Shown here: in pieces, positions 54,430 through 63,051 of the stretch
Layout of the letters: every line of letters starts with the position of its first letter
How positions within the stretch are numbered: position 1 is the stretch's first letter
Program-made: the position numbers and the translations under genes
Notes under the pieces: generated by a model
Databases searched by the model: none
What the model was told of the DNA's origin: nothing
The model's input: the letters and a program-made list of their open reading frames with translations, nothing else
Assembly (NCBI GenBank): GCA_036785705.1
Contig: JAWUZG010000973.1
Coordinates: 42,980 to 106,979, forward strand
Source of the DNA: Acanthornis magna
Lineage: Eukaryota; Chordata; Aves; Passeriformes; Acanthizidae
DNA: 64,000 bases
Reading direction: 5' to 3'

Positions 54430-56380
54430 CATCCTTCCCAGACTCCTTTGTTTCTAAGGGTTGCTTCCCAAGGTACTCTCTGGATAAGTCTCTTGAATAG
54501 GCCAAACTCTGCCCTCCAGAATTCCAGTGTGGAAGTTTTATTGATGCCCCTCCTTGTTTCACCAAATATTGAAAACTATAATTTCATGATCACTGTGCCC
54601 CAGATGGCCTCCAACCACCACATCTCCCACCAGCCCTTCTCTGTTTGCAAACAGCAGGTCTAGTGTAGCCCCTCCCCTGGTGGGCTCGCTCACCGACTGA
54701 GACAAAAAGCTGTCCTCCGTACACTCAAGGAAACTCCTAGACTGCTTCTTCTTGGCTGTGTTGAGTTCCCAGCAGATATCTGGCAGATTGATGTCACCTA
54801 CAAGAACAAGGGCTGGTGATCTTGAAACATCCTCCAGCTGCTTGTAGAATAATACCTCCACCTCTCCATCCTGGTGGGGTGGCCTAGAACAGACGCCCAC
54901 CAGGATGTCAGCCTTGTTGGCCTTCCCCCGATTCTTTCCCACAGGCGCTCAACCTTATCGATATTAATCTCAATTTCCATGGCATCAGGAGCCTTCCTAA
55001 TGTAAAGAGCAACCGCTCCACCTCTTCTCCCTCACCCATCTCTTCCGTAGAGCTTGTAGCCATCCACTACAGTGCTCTGGTTACGCGAGTCATCCCACCA
55101 TGTTCCTTTGATGGTGACTACATCAGAGCTTCCCTGCTGTACCATGGCTTCCAGCTCCTCTTGTTTGTTGCCCATGCTGTGTGCATTAATGTACATGCAC
55201 TTCAGCTGGGCTGCTGATTTCACCCCTGACTCTGGCTTACTACCCTTGGGCTTGGTTCTGGAAAGCCTAACTGCATCCCCTTCCCCCTTCAAACCTAGTC
55301 TAAAGCCCTCTCAGTCAGTCCCACCAACTCATGGACTAGAACCCTTTTGCCCTTGATAGGCAGACGGAGCCCATCTGGCTCCAGCAGGCCAGGTGCCGTA
55401 AGAGTTGCCCCATGACCAAAGAACCCAAAGTTCTGCCGATGGTGCCAGCCCCTAAGCCACTGATTGATCATGCAGCTTCTCTTGTTCCTTTCATCGTTTG
55501 TCCCTGCCGCTGAAAGGACCGAGCAGAACACCACCTGTGCTCCTGCCCCATCAACCACTTGACCCAGGGCCCTGAAGTCCCTTTTAATTGCTGTGTTGTC
55601 TTCTTGTCAATCATATTGCTGCCAGCCTGGAGTGTCAGCACTGGGTAATACTCAGAGGGCTGAATCAGCCCAGGGAATGTTCTGGAGATATCCCATACCC
55701 GGGCCCCAGGGAGGCAGCACGCCTCCCTGTGGGATGGGCCCGCTTGACATATGGGGCCCTCTGTTCCTCTCAGAAGGAGTCGCCTACTATGACTACCCTT
55801 CTTTTCTTTTTAATGCTAGAGGTAGTGATCTGTTTGACAGACGAAGCGGAGCTGGGAGGCTCTCCGGGCAGATTATTTTCTTCTATGTCATCTGGCTGAC
55901 CTCCAGATCCAAGGCCTGGATTCTGAAGTGGCACCTGGGTAGGCAATGGGGGTCAGGAGGAATTTTTATTACCTCCCTGGGTAGGAGCCCTTTTCCACTC
56001 CCCTTCATCACCTAGGTCTCCTCCTTCTGCCTGATGGTAGGAGGCACAGGAATCCTCTGACTCCTGGTGGGCTTCTCTCAGGAATGGAAGGGTGAAACTC
56101 CACTGGTCTATTTCCCGTTCGATTTCCCTAATACTCCTTAGTCTTTCTACCTCCTCCCGAAGCTCCACCACCAGACTGAGGAGATCACTCACCTGTTTGC
56201 ACCTCACGCAGGTGATTTTTGCACCATCCCCTGGTACTGCTGACAGGCTCAAGCACTCCTCACAGGAAGGTGTCTGGACAGATGCATCCTTCCTGGAGGG
56301 TTCTGTTTGGCTAGGTACCCTTTTACTAGCTGTAGCTTTTGATCATTTGGAGACCATTGCTGGAAAAAGAAATGAATAAT
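54430..56380 (-). mobile_element. CR1 LINE, 5' half (ORF1 and endonuclease part of ORF2)
   Basis: On the minus strand it starts near 56380. ORF1-like sequence at 55953-56252 has a CVRC zinc-knuckle-like start followed by a leucine/arginine coiled coil (LVVELREEVERLRSI). The apurinic-type endonuclease region follows at 55032-55292 (YINAHSMGNKQEELE) and 54559-54942 (ALVLVGDINLPDICWE, then SDHEIIVF). Frames are broken between these parts, so the copy is dead. CR1 copies normally keep the 3' end and lose the 5' end. Here the reverse transcriptase and 3' tail are missing, suggesting a later cut near 54.3-54.45 kb. Confidence 0.93.
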
Positions 56381-56454
56381 AAATTTAAAAAAAAAACCAC
56401 AACAAAAAAACAACAAAAACCCGGGGTGCCTTTTTAGGGCAAAGGCATTTCTGC

Positions 56455-56590
56455 ATGGCACCTCCCAACGTCCCCATGCCACAATCTCAGTTCTCCCAGG
56501 GCTCCTGTGTTTGGTTTTATCCCGATATGGAGATGCAGGAGCTCTCCCGGCTGGACAGGGTGTCCCTGAGCCTGCGGATTTCGGGGATTT
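56455..56590 (+). other. Unidentified exon-like open stretch
   Basis: After an ATCTCAG acceptor-like site an open frame reads FSQGSCVWFYPDMEM, then QELSRLDRVSLSLRIS, before running into the G/T minisatellite. The amphipathic, non-repetitive composition differs from the surroundings. I do not recognise the protein, and it may be chance. It lies between the CR1 5' end and the class I block. Confidence 0.2.
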
Positions 56591-57035
56591 GGGGTTGGGA
56601 ATGGGATGAATTTTGGGGCTGGGAATTGGGGGGATTTGGGGCTGGGAATTCGGGGATTTAAGGGAATTTTAGGGCTGGGATTTGGGAGATTTTGGGGAAT
56701 TTCAAGGCTTGGAATTGGGGGATTTTGGGGCTGGGGACTGGGGGGATTTCAGCGAGGTTTGGGGGGAAACTGGGAGTTTGGAGAGGGATTTTGGGAGATT
56801 GAGGGGGATTGGTGGAATTTTGGAGCATTTGGGGTGATTTCGGGAGGAATTTTGAATGGAATTTGGGGGATTTGGGAGGATTTTGAGGGGGGATTTGGAG
56901 GTTTGGAAGAGGTATTAGGGGGGATTTTGGGAGATTGAGAGGAATTGGGGGAATTTTGGGGTGTCATGGGGGGATTTGGGGGAGTTTAGAGGGATTTTGG
57001 CCGATTTGGAGGGATTTTACGGGAGGATTTTGGGA
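56580..57035 (+). repeat. G/T-rich minisatellite (GGGATTTTGGG family)
   Basis: About 450 bases of imperfect tandem units such as GGGGATTTGGG, GGGAATTTTGG and GGGATTTTGGGAGATT, with almost no C on the plus strand. It lies directly upstream of the left class I-like promoter. Many G3 runs could form G-quadruplexes on the plus strand. Confidence 0.9.
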
Positions 57036-57239
57036 GGGATCCCGGGAATTCCCAGGGATTCCCCCTTTCCCCCCGCACTCCCTCGGGCACTGTCGCGTCT
57101 CCCGGCCTGTGCCGCCGGGATCTGCCCGGCGACTGATGACGTCCGAGAACACCAAGCTGTCATTGGCGGGCAGGAAATAACCGCGCCAATCGCGAGGCCG
57201 GAGGCGGCTCTGGGGGCGGGGCCGCAGCGGAGCAGTGCG
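57020..57239 (+). promoter_or_regulatory. MHC class I-type promoter, left copy
   Basis: Ordered elements are: kappaB sites GGGAATTCCC (57044-57053) and GGGATTCCCC (57055-57064), i.e. enhancer A; an X2/CRE-like TGACGTC (57137-57143) preceded by X1-like CCGGCGACTGA; a Y box as inverted CCAAT, CATTGGC (57161-57167); CCAAT (57186-57190); and an Sp1 GC box GGGGGCGGGGCC (57212-57223). This matches the NF-kB and RFX/CREB/NF-Y (NLRC5-type) layout known for class I genes. It matches, nearly base for base, the inverted copy at 61246-61445. Confidence 0.8.
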
Positions 57240-57277
57240 ATGGCTCCAGCGCTGGGCTGGGGGCGCTCCTGGGGGCG
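57240..57277 (+). pseudogene. MHC class I-like leader exon, left copy, frameshifted
   Basis: The leader starts MAPALG (ATG at 57240-57242), as the facing copy does. It has one G fewer after GCTGGG, so the hydrophobic leader LGALLG is read out of frame as WGRSWG. A GTGAGG donor follows at 57278. At 38 nt it is short for a class I exon 1, and no intact alpha-1, alpha-2 or alpha-3 exon follows on this strand. The promoter context and the match to the right copy support MHC class I; a non-classical class I gene is possible. Confidence 0.65.
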
Positions 57278-57334
57278 GTGAGGCGGGAGTGGCAGCCCCG
57301 GCACCGGGACCGTGAACCCCCTTATCCTGCACAG

Positions 57335-59075
57335 GGACTTTTCTGCACGCCTCATCCTGCAAAGGGAATCCCCCCTTACTCCCAATTCCTGGACGTCAGC
57401 ACGGCCCTGCACACGCTTGATCCCTTCTCCGATGTCTCTGAGTATCTGCAGCCGCATTTCTTTGACCCTGGGACCTCCCTGAATCTCGATTTTTGGGAAC
57501 CGAGAAGGCTTTGCACCCTTTTCCCCAGCAGTGAGATCCTCCGTGTACCCCTTTTTCCACTCCGCAGCCACTTTCCTCGCCATTCCTGCTCTCCCAGACC
57601 CCAAACCCTCCCTTTTCCTTGACCCTGGCACCTCCTGGACCCTCATTCCGCCTCTCCAGCTCCCAGACCCTCCTTTTCGTTCACCCTGGGACCTGCTGCA
57701 CCCCAATTCCTGCCTTTCCCACACTCCCACTCCATCTTCCCTCAACATTGGGGACCCCTTTAAACCTCTTCCTGGCTGTCCTGGCTTTCCCTACCCCATG
57801 ACTCCTCTTTCCCCGACACTGGGGACAACTTGGACCTCCCATCCCACTTCCGCTATTTCTTTGTCCTCGGGACTGCCCTGCACCCTCCTTCCTGTGCACT
57901 GGGACTCCCCTGCACCCCCAACCCCACTAGTGACACCCCCTGCACCAACTTCTCCACACCGGGACCCCCCTGAGCCCCCTCAGATGGCACCGGGACCCCC
58001 CTGAAACCCCATTCCTGGCCACTGGGATTCCCTTGCACCTTCTTCCCAGCTTTGGGACCCTGCTGCACCCCTTTGTCCCACACGACTACCCCCTACACCC
58101 CCTTTTCCCTTCCATTCGGCCTCTCCCAGTCCCAGCCCCCAGCTTTTTCTTTACCCTAGGACCTCCTGTACCCCATCCTGTCTTTCCCAGCTTCCAAACC
58201 CCTCTTAGCACTGGGACCCCATTCCTGATCATCATTCTCCCCACCCTGTGACCTCACTTTCCCTGACACTGGGGGCCCTGGACTCCCCTTTACTGGACAC
58301 AGGTGCCCCATGGACACCATCCATGTCCCACCTCTCACAGTCCCTGCACTCCCTTTTCTTGACCCTGGGGCCCCCCTGAACCCCCATCCCTGGGCACTGC
58401 CAGCCCCTGAATCCCTTGTGCGGCCCTTGGACCCCCCCCGGACCCTGTTTCTGACCCATCTCATGTCTCTCCAGCATGTGACCCCCCCCCTTTCTTGAGC
58501 ACAGGGACCCCTGTACCCCCATCCCACCTCTTCCAGTGCTTGCATACCCTTTTCTTTAACCCTGGGGCTCCCTTGAGCCACCATTTCCAGGCACTGGCAA
58601 TTCCTTGAAGCTCCTCCCCAACTCTGGGAGCCCCATGCACCCCCATTCCTGGCCATCCCATCTGCCCCAGTCCCCAGCCTTCCCCTTTTGCCTGACTCTG
58701 GGACCCCCTGGATGCCAGTTCTTGCCTTTCCCAGCCTCCAGACCCGCATTCCTTAACACTGAGGACCTCTGGGACACTCATTCCTGGCTATTCCGGGGCT
58801 CCCCACCCCATGACTCCCCTTTCCTTGAAACTGAGGACCACTGTACACCCTTTCCTGGGCACAGGAACCGCTTCAATCCCCATCCCACCTCTCCAAGACC
58901 CTACACTCCCCTTTCCTTGACCCTTGAAACCCCCTTGAAACTGCCTTCCCCAGCAGCCCTTATCCTGCACCAATCGTCCTCTGCACCCCTTTCCCTGACG
59001 ATCCCGCCCCCACCCCCAGCTTCCCTTTTCCTTGACTCTGGGACCCCTCAGATTCCCTAAATCCCCATGTCCCCC
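57335..59075 (+). repeat. C-rich imperfect minisatellite in class I intron 1
   Basis: Diffuse repeats of CCTTGACCCTGGGACCCCC, TGCACCCCCATTCCTGGCC and CACTGGGACTCCCC, with unit length of some tens of bases. The same repeat appears inverted at 60480-60990 inside the facing copy, so it is probably intronic DNA of the class I-like genes. Long open frames on both strands here come from the repeat and have no conserved motifs. Confidence 0.85.
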
Positions 59076-59084
59076 CAGTTCCCC

Positions 59085-59465
59085 ACCCCCTTGTCTCGGA
59101 TTAGAGAAAATTTTCCTAGGTGGAAAGTGTTCTGAATAAAACACCTCCCCCACAGCAAAGACTTCCGGCACCCCTTCCCCCACAGCAAACAGAATATCTC
59201 AGCTGAAAGTGGGATAAGAACTGTTTAATTAACAGACCACACAGTGGAAGGGGAAACGGAAAAAAGGGTCATTAAACCTGAATAAACAGTTGATGAACTT
59301 TAGTGTCCTTTTCCTCAGGCGTGGCTTCCCCTTTCCGGGGTCTCTGGAGAGGCCGGGTGGAGTTCCACTGGTGGCTCCCTGGACGATTCTCGTCTGCTGT
59401 CCTCCGGGGCTCCTCAGGTTCTCAGATGAGAAAGCAAGGCAAAGAAAAAGGTCCAAAAACGACGA
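59085..59465. other. Unidentified unique or transposon-like block
   Basis: Mixed-composition DNA between the C-rich minisatellite and the A-rich tract. Two AATAAA signals occur (59134 and 59272 regions) with a repeated CCCCCACAGCAAA motif at about 59147 and 59169. It may be LTR-derived, but no family is recognised. Confidence 0.3.
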
Positions 59466-59469
59466 AATA

Positions 59470-59481
59470 ACAATCCCAGGG

Positions 59482-59512
<31 letters not shown>

Positions 59513-59620
59513 GAAAAACAAAACCAAAGCAAGCAAACAAACAAAAAAAACCCCCAAAAAACCAAAAAACCAAAACCAAACCAAAACAAAAAAAAAATTA
59601 AAAAATTAAAAACCCAAGCA
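59470..59620 (+). repeat. A-rich AAAAC/CCAAA repeat
   Basis: AAAACAAAAC units followed by CCAAAAAACC and A/T-rich sequence, between the two facing class I-like heads. Confidence 0.9.
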
Positions 59621-59954
59621 GCAGCCACACCGATAGCAGCAGCAACCAGCAGCATCAACTGATGGAAAAAAACCCCACCCAAACAGTGTCCCTTCCTTCT
59701 CGCTCCCCTGTAGAACAACCGGGGAAAAAACCCCCAAAAATTCCCAAAATTCCCAAAACATCCCGTGCTGGCAGAGCTTCTCTCGGCTGCAGGACACAGT
59801 TAAAGCTACAGAACCATATTCTGGTCAAGCATACAAACGATAAGGAATACAAGATATCACTACGCCACCCTAGGACACCCCTGCGTTTCCTGGGGTGAGG
59901 TTGAGAATGCGGAATATGGGAAGTGGAAAATGGGGGAAGAGGAATTTGGGAATG
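59621..59954. other. Unassigned DNA between the facing class I-like copies
   Basis: Moderate-GC DNA with small AATTCCCAAA repeats near 59735. No coding match seen. Confidence 0.3.
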
Positions 59955-60097
59955 CAGAGCAGCAGGATGAGGTTGTTCCTCCTCCTCACCGTCCTGTGCA
60001 TCCCAGAGCCATAACCCGGCTGGAATCTCAGCTCACTGTGTCCATCATCGCTGCTATCATCATCATCCTCATCGGATTCGGCATCCGGGAGCTGTGA
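59955..60097 (+). pseudogene. Possible class I-like transmembrane exon remnant
   Basis: A strong pyrimidine tract with CATCCCAG (to about 60007) precedes a segment that in one frame reads LESQLTVSIIAAIIIILIGF then GIREL and a stop at 60093-60095. The hydrophobic run looks like a membrane anchor, and its position downstream of a class I leader would suit exon 5. The phase expected for class I exons instead meets a stop at once, so it would be broken. An unrelated hydrophobic run is an equal possibility. Confidence 0.25.
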
Positions 60098-60357
60098 CCC
60101 AGTAACAGCCGGGATGGGGCTCGGGAAGGCAGCACGGATCCGCCCGGCAGTGATCTGGGGATCTCGCACCGTAGGTGCTGATCCCACTTTAATTTTTATA
60201 TCGTTGTTCAAGCTCCACGATTTCCCATTCCAGCCCCACGGCTCCCCCCATTCCCACAGATCCCCCTATGCCCACAGACCCCCCCACTCTCCCTGCTCTG
60301 GCTGTGCTAGACCCGCAGCATCTCCAGTCCGGGGGTGGCTGTGCCGGGGGCACTCAC

Positions 60358-60474
60358 CCAGCCGGCTCCAGGAATCCCAGTGTTCCGCCTCGCGCTGGCC
60401 CTGCTCAAAGGGGGTCCCGCCCAGATACCCCAAAACCACAAACTGGGGGAGCCCCGGGCCAGGTTCTGACAGCG
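60358..60474 (-). pseudogene. Truncated class I alpha-1-like exon fragment, copy B
   Basis: On the minus strand it reads LSEPGPGLPQFVVLGYLGGT, PFEQGQREAEHWDSW, then SRLG at a clear donor (GGCTGG|GTGAGT). SEPGPGLPQFVVLGY is a strong match to the avian class I alpha-1 start (TDPGPGLPWFVDVGYVDG in chicken). It has the same internal loss as copy A, and the first 120 bases after both donors begin alike (GCCCCCGGCACAGCCAC). The two fragments are therefore tandem duplicates. Confidence 0.75.
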
Positions 60475-60479
60475 TCACA

Positions 60480-60990
60480 AACAGGAAAGGCAGGCAGCGA
60501 GGAAGGTGGGGGACACGGGGATTTTAGGGGGTCTGAGGGGTCTCACGGTCAAGGAAAGGGGGGCATGGGGGCAGGGAGAGGCGGCATGGGCGGGGAAGGG
60601 GGTGCGGGGGAATTGGTGCAGGATAAGGGGGTGCATGGGGCCACGGTGCTGGAGAAGGGGGTCTCAAGGGGGTCCCAGGTTGAAGGAAATGGGGGTGCAG
60701 GGAGTTGAGAGGAGGGATGGGGGGATCCAAGAGATCCCTGTGCCCAGCAAAGGGAGTTACCCCAGTGTTCAAGAAAGAAGGTCTGGGAGCTGGGAAATGC
60801 AGCAGTGGAGGTCCAGGGTGTCCCAGGGTCAAGAAAAAGGGTCGGGGGATTGGGAGAGGCGGGATGGCCAGGAAAGGGTGTGCAGGGCATATAAGGGGGT
60901 GCAGAGGGGATCTCACTGTAGGGGAAAAAGGGCGCAAGGGGTCCTCGGTTCCCAAAACTCGATATTCAGGGAGGTTCCAGAGTCAGAGGT
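60480..60990 (-). repeat. Inverted copy of the C-rich class I intronic minisatellite
   Basis: G-rich on the plus strand (GGGGGTCTCAAGGGGGTCCC, GGGGGTGCAGGGAGTTGAG). Its complement matches the style of the repeat at 57335-59075. It lies between two alpha-1-like exon fragments of the minus-strand copy. Confidence 0.85.
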
Positions 60991-61018
60991 CGGTAGTGGC
61001 TGTGCCGGGGGCACTCAC

Positions 61019-61115
61019 ATCCTAGGCCGGGAATCCCAATGTTCCGGCTCGGCTCCGGCCCCGCTCGAACGGGTCCCGTGCAGGTATCCAAGAACCACGA
61101 ACTGGATGAGCCCCG
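61019..61115 (-). pseudogene. Truncated class I alpha-1-like exon fragment, copy A
   Basis: On the minus strand it reads GLIQFVVLGYLHGT, then EPEHWDS, followed by a donor ATG|TGAGTG. Compared with the class I alpha-1 domain (PGLPxFVxVGYVDG...YWDRETQ) about 30 residues between GYL-GT and the Trp-Asp motif are missing. It lies about 100 bases downstream of the right leader exon. Confidence 0.65.
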
Positions 61116-61202
61116 GCCGGAGGAAGAGAGGTACAGAGGGCCCTGGTGCCGGATAAGAGAGTGTGGGGGGGGTCCCGGTGCCGGGGCTGCCACTCCGCCC
61201 TC

Positions 61203-61245
61203 AACCCCCCCCAAGGAGCGCCCCCAGCCCCAGCGCTGGAGCCAT
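61203..61245 (-). pseudogene. MHC class I-like leader exon, right copy
   Basis: On the minus strand, ATG at 61243-61245 opens MAPALGLGALLGGG, a class I-style hydrophobic leader start. A TGA follows within a few codons unless an early splice (GGGG|GTTGAG) is used. The leader is shorter than normal and only truncated alpha-1 fragments follow, so I call it a pseudogene head. It is the mirror copy of 57240-57277. Confidence 0.7.
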
Positions 61246-61445
61246 CGCGAAGCTCCGCTGCGGCCCCGCCCCCAAGCAGCCTCCGGCCCCGCGATTGGCG
61301 CGGTTATTTCCTGCTCGCCAATGGCAGCTTGAGCTTCTCGTGACGTCACCGGTCACCGGGCAGATTCCGGCGGCGCAGGCCGGGAGACGCGACAGTGCCC
61401 GAGCGAGCGCGGGGGAAAGGGGGAATCCCTGGGAATTCCCGGGAT
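61246..61445 (-). promoter_or_regulatory. MHC class I-type promoter, right copy (inverted)
   Basis: On the minus strand it has GGGAATTCCC (61431-61440) with a second kappaB-like GGGGAATCCC (61420-61429, written on plus), a full CRE palindrome TGACGTCA as X2 (61341-61348), a Y box (CCAATGG on plus, 61318-61324), a CCAAT box and a GGGGGCGGGGCC GC box upstream of the ATG. Spacing of X2 to ATG is about 95 bases, close to the 97 of the left copy. Sequence identity with the left copy is high by eye. Confidence 0.8.
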
Positions 61446-61479
61446 CCCCTCTGGGGCCCCCGGCGTGAGCTCTGACACC

Positions 61480-62345
61480 TCCAGTATGATCCCAGTCACT
61501 CCCAATTTCCCACAGCATTGTCGCAGTTCTCCACCACTGATCCCAGTCGCTCCCATTTTCCCAGTCAACCCCAGTATCGTTACAGACATTCCCAGTATAT
61601 CCCAGTTGCCCTCAGCATGTTCGTAGTCATTCCCCGTCACTCTCCGTTGCCCAAGTGAGCTCCTAGTTATCCCCGTATGTCCCAGTCACTTCCAGCATAT
61701 CCCACTTGCTTCCAGCATGCACTCAGGCATTCCCAGTTAGTCACAGTTGCTTCCAGCATGCACTCAGGCATTCCCAGTTAGTCCCAGTTGCTTCCAGCAC
61801 GATCCCAGTTGCTCACAGCTGTTCCCACTCATCCTGAGTGTGGTCCCAGTCACCAGCAGTATGATCCCGGTTGCTCCTAGTATCTCCCAGTTGCCCCCAA
61901 CATAATCCCAATTGCCCCCAGCATGTTCCCAGTCAATCCCACTATGATCCTAGTCACCCTCAGTGTGATCCCAGTCTCCCCCAGCATGGGGCCAGCTGTT
62001 CTGTCCTCTTTAGTCCCAGTTGCCCCCGGTATAGTCCCAGTCCTTTCCTGTATCATCTCAGTCCCTCCCAGCATGGTCCCAGTCAGGCACCGTTGCCCCC
62101 AGTGTAGATTCAGTAACTCCCCCTTGCTCCCAGTTGCCCCCAGCGTGGTCATGGTTGCTCCCAGTGTGCTTCCAATCACCCCCAGTACGGTTACAGACAC
62201 TCCCAGTCTATGCAAGTAGCCCTCAGCATGTTTGCAGTCATTTCCAGTCACTCCCAGTTGCTCCAGCACGGTTCCAGTTGCCCCCACTATGATGCCAGTC
62301 ACTGCCAGTATGATGTCAGTGTGATCCCAGTACAGCCCAGTCACT
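61480..62345 (+). repeat. CCCAGT-rich minisatellite
   Basis: About 860 bases of imperfect units close to TCCCAGTTGCCCCCAGCAT followed by GATCCCAGTCAC. One 41-base unit is duplicated nearly perfectly at about 61712-61795 (TTGCTTCCAGCATGCACTCA). Open frames on either strand simply translate the repeat. Confidence 0.92.
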
Positions 62346-62981
62346 CCCAGTGCTGCCCTTCTGGAATCCCGACTCCTCTCTGCGTTCCCCCCTCCTGGAT
62401 CTCCAGGCTCCCCAGAGGAGCCCCAAGGGCTGCAAGTCCCCACCAAGGCCCAGTTTGGATCTGCAGTCCCCAATTTTCCGTGTCCCTCTCCTTTTCCCCG
62501 GGCCGGGTTCCGCCCGCCCCCACCGGCTGGGAGCAGCCGAGAGCCCCGCGCTGCGCATCCCGACCTGCCCCGCCTCCATCCCCGCTCCTTCCGCGAGGTG
62601 CGAAGGGTTTGGGGAACGGCGGAGGAGGGATGGAGGGAGGAGGAGCAGGAGGTGGGATTCGGGAGAAAGAGGAGCCGGAAGAGGGTTGGTGTCCCTCGGA
62701 AGACGTGCGACGAGCGGGTGGAACTGGTTGGTTGTCTTGTTATTTGGGTCTTTTTGAGGGGAGGTTGTTTTTTTTATTTTTGTAAGACGTGCCGAGCGGT
62801 TTGAAGGTGCTGTGGGTGCGGGAAGCGCTGGCCCGAGTCCCCGATCCCCTCTTCACAGCCCCCTACCCTGGTCTTCGCCCCTCCCCAGGGCCCCCAGTGC
62901 TGCCCCTTCACGCGCTCTCTCCCAGCGCTCGGGGGAGCTGCCGGCGGCTCCGCGGACACAGCCGCACCCTGCCCGGCTCGC
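62346..62981. other. CpG-rich DNA downstream of TMCO1 exon 1
   Basis: GC-rich non-repetitive DNA that would be intron 1 of TMCO1. It was searched for the next TMCO1 exon and none was seen. Open frames on both strands reflect composition. Confidence 0.4.
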
Positions 62982-63051
62982 CCTCCGCCAGCAGCGCGGT
63001 GCAGACGGACACAAATACTATGAGGAGGGTGTTGGCGAACATGGTGCTCAT
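62982..63051 (-). CDS. TMCO1: TMCO1 coding exon 1 (remaining exons absent here)
   Basis: TMCO1 is a small ER membrane protein, described as a calcium-load-activated channel and as part of a translocon-associated complex. On the minus strand, ATG at 63049-63051 opens MSTMFANTLLIVFVSVCTAL then LAEG, almost identical to the start of vertebrate TMCO1 (MSTMFADTLLIVF...), i.e. the first transmembrane helix. In the family the exon ends within the Glu-Gly codons. Here that point is followed by GCGAGC, so a GC donor would be needed. No exon encoding the next residues (ITWVLVYRTDKYK) is seen to the left. It is either an orphan duplicated exon or the start of a real gene cut by an assembly join. Confidence 0.85.

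Noticed and set aside
57017..57748. 243-codon minus-strand frame over the left class I head
   Set aside because: Antisense to the promoter and C-rich minisatellite; composition artefact.
58156..58749. 197-codon minus-strand frame
   Set aside because: Lies wholly within the C-rich minisatellite.
60506..61156. 216-codon plus-strand frame
   Set aside because: Translates the G-rich minisatellite and the antisense of alpha-1 fragment A; no independent motif.
61877..62473. 198-codon minus-strand frame of GxTGTxLGxTGxxxG type
   Set aside because: Simple translation of the CCCAGT minisatellite.
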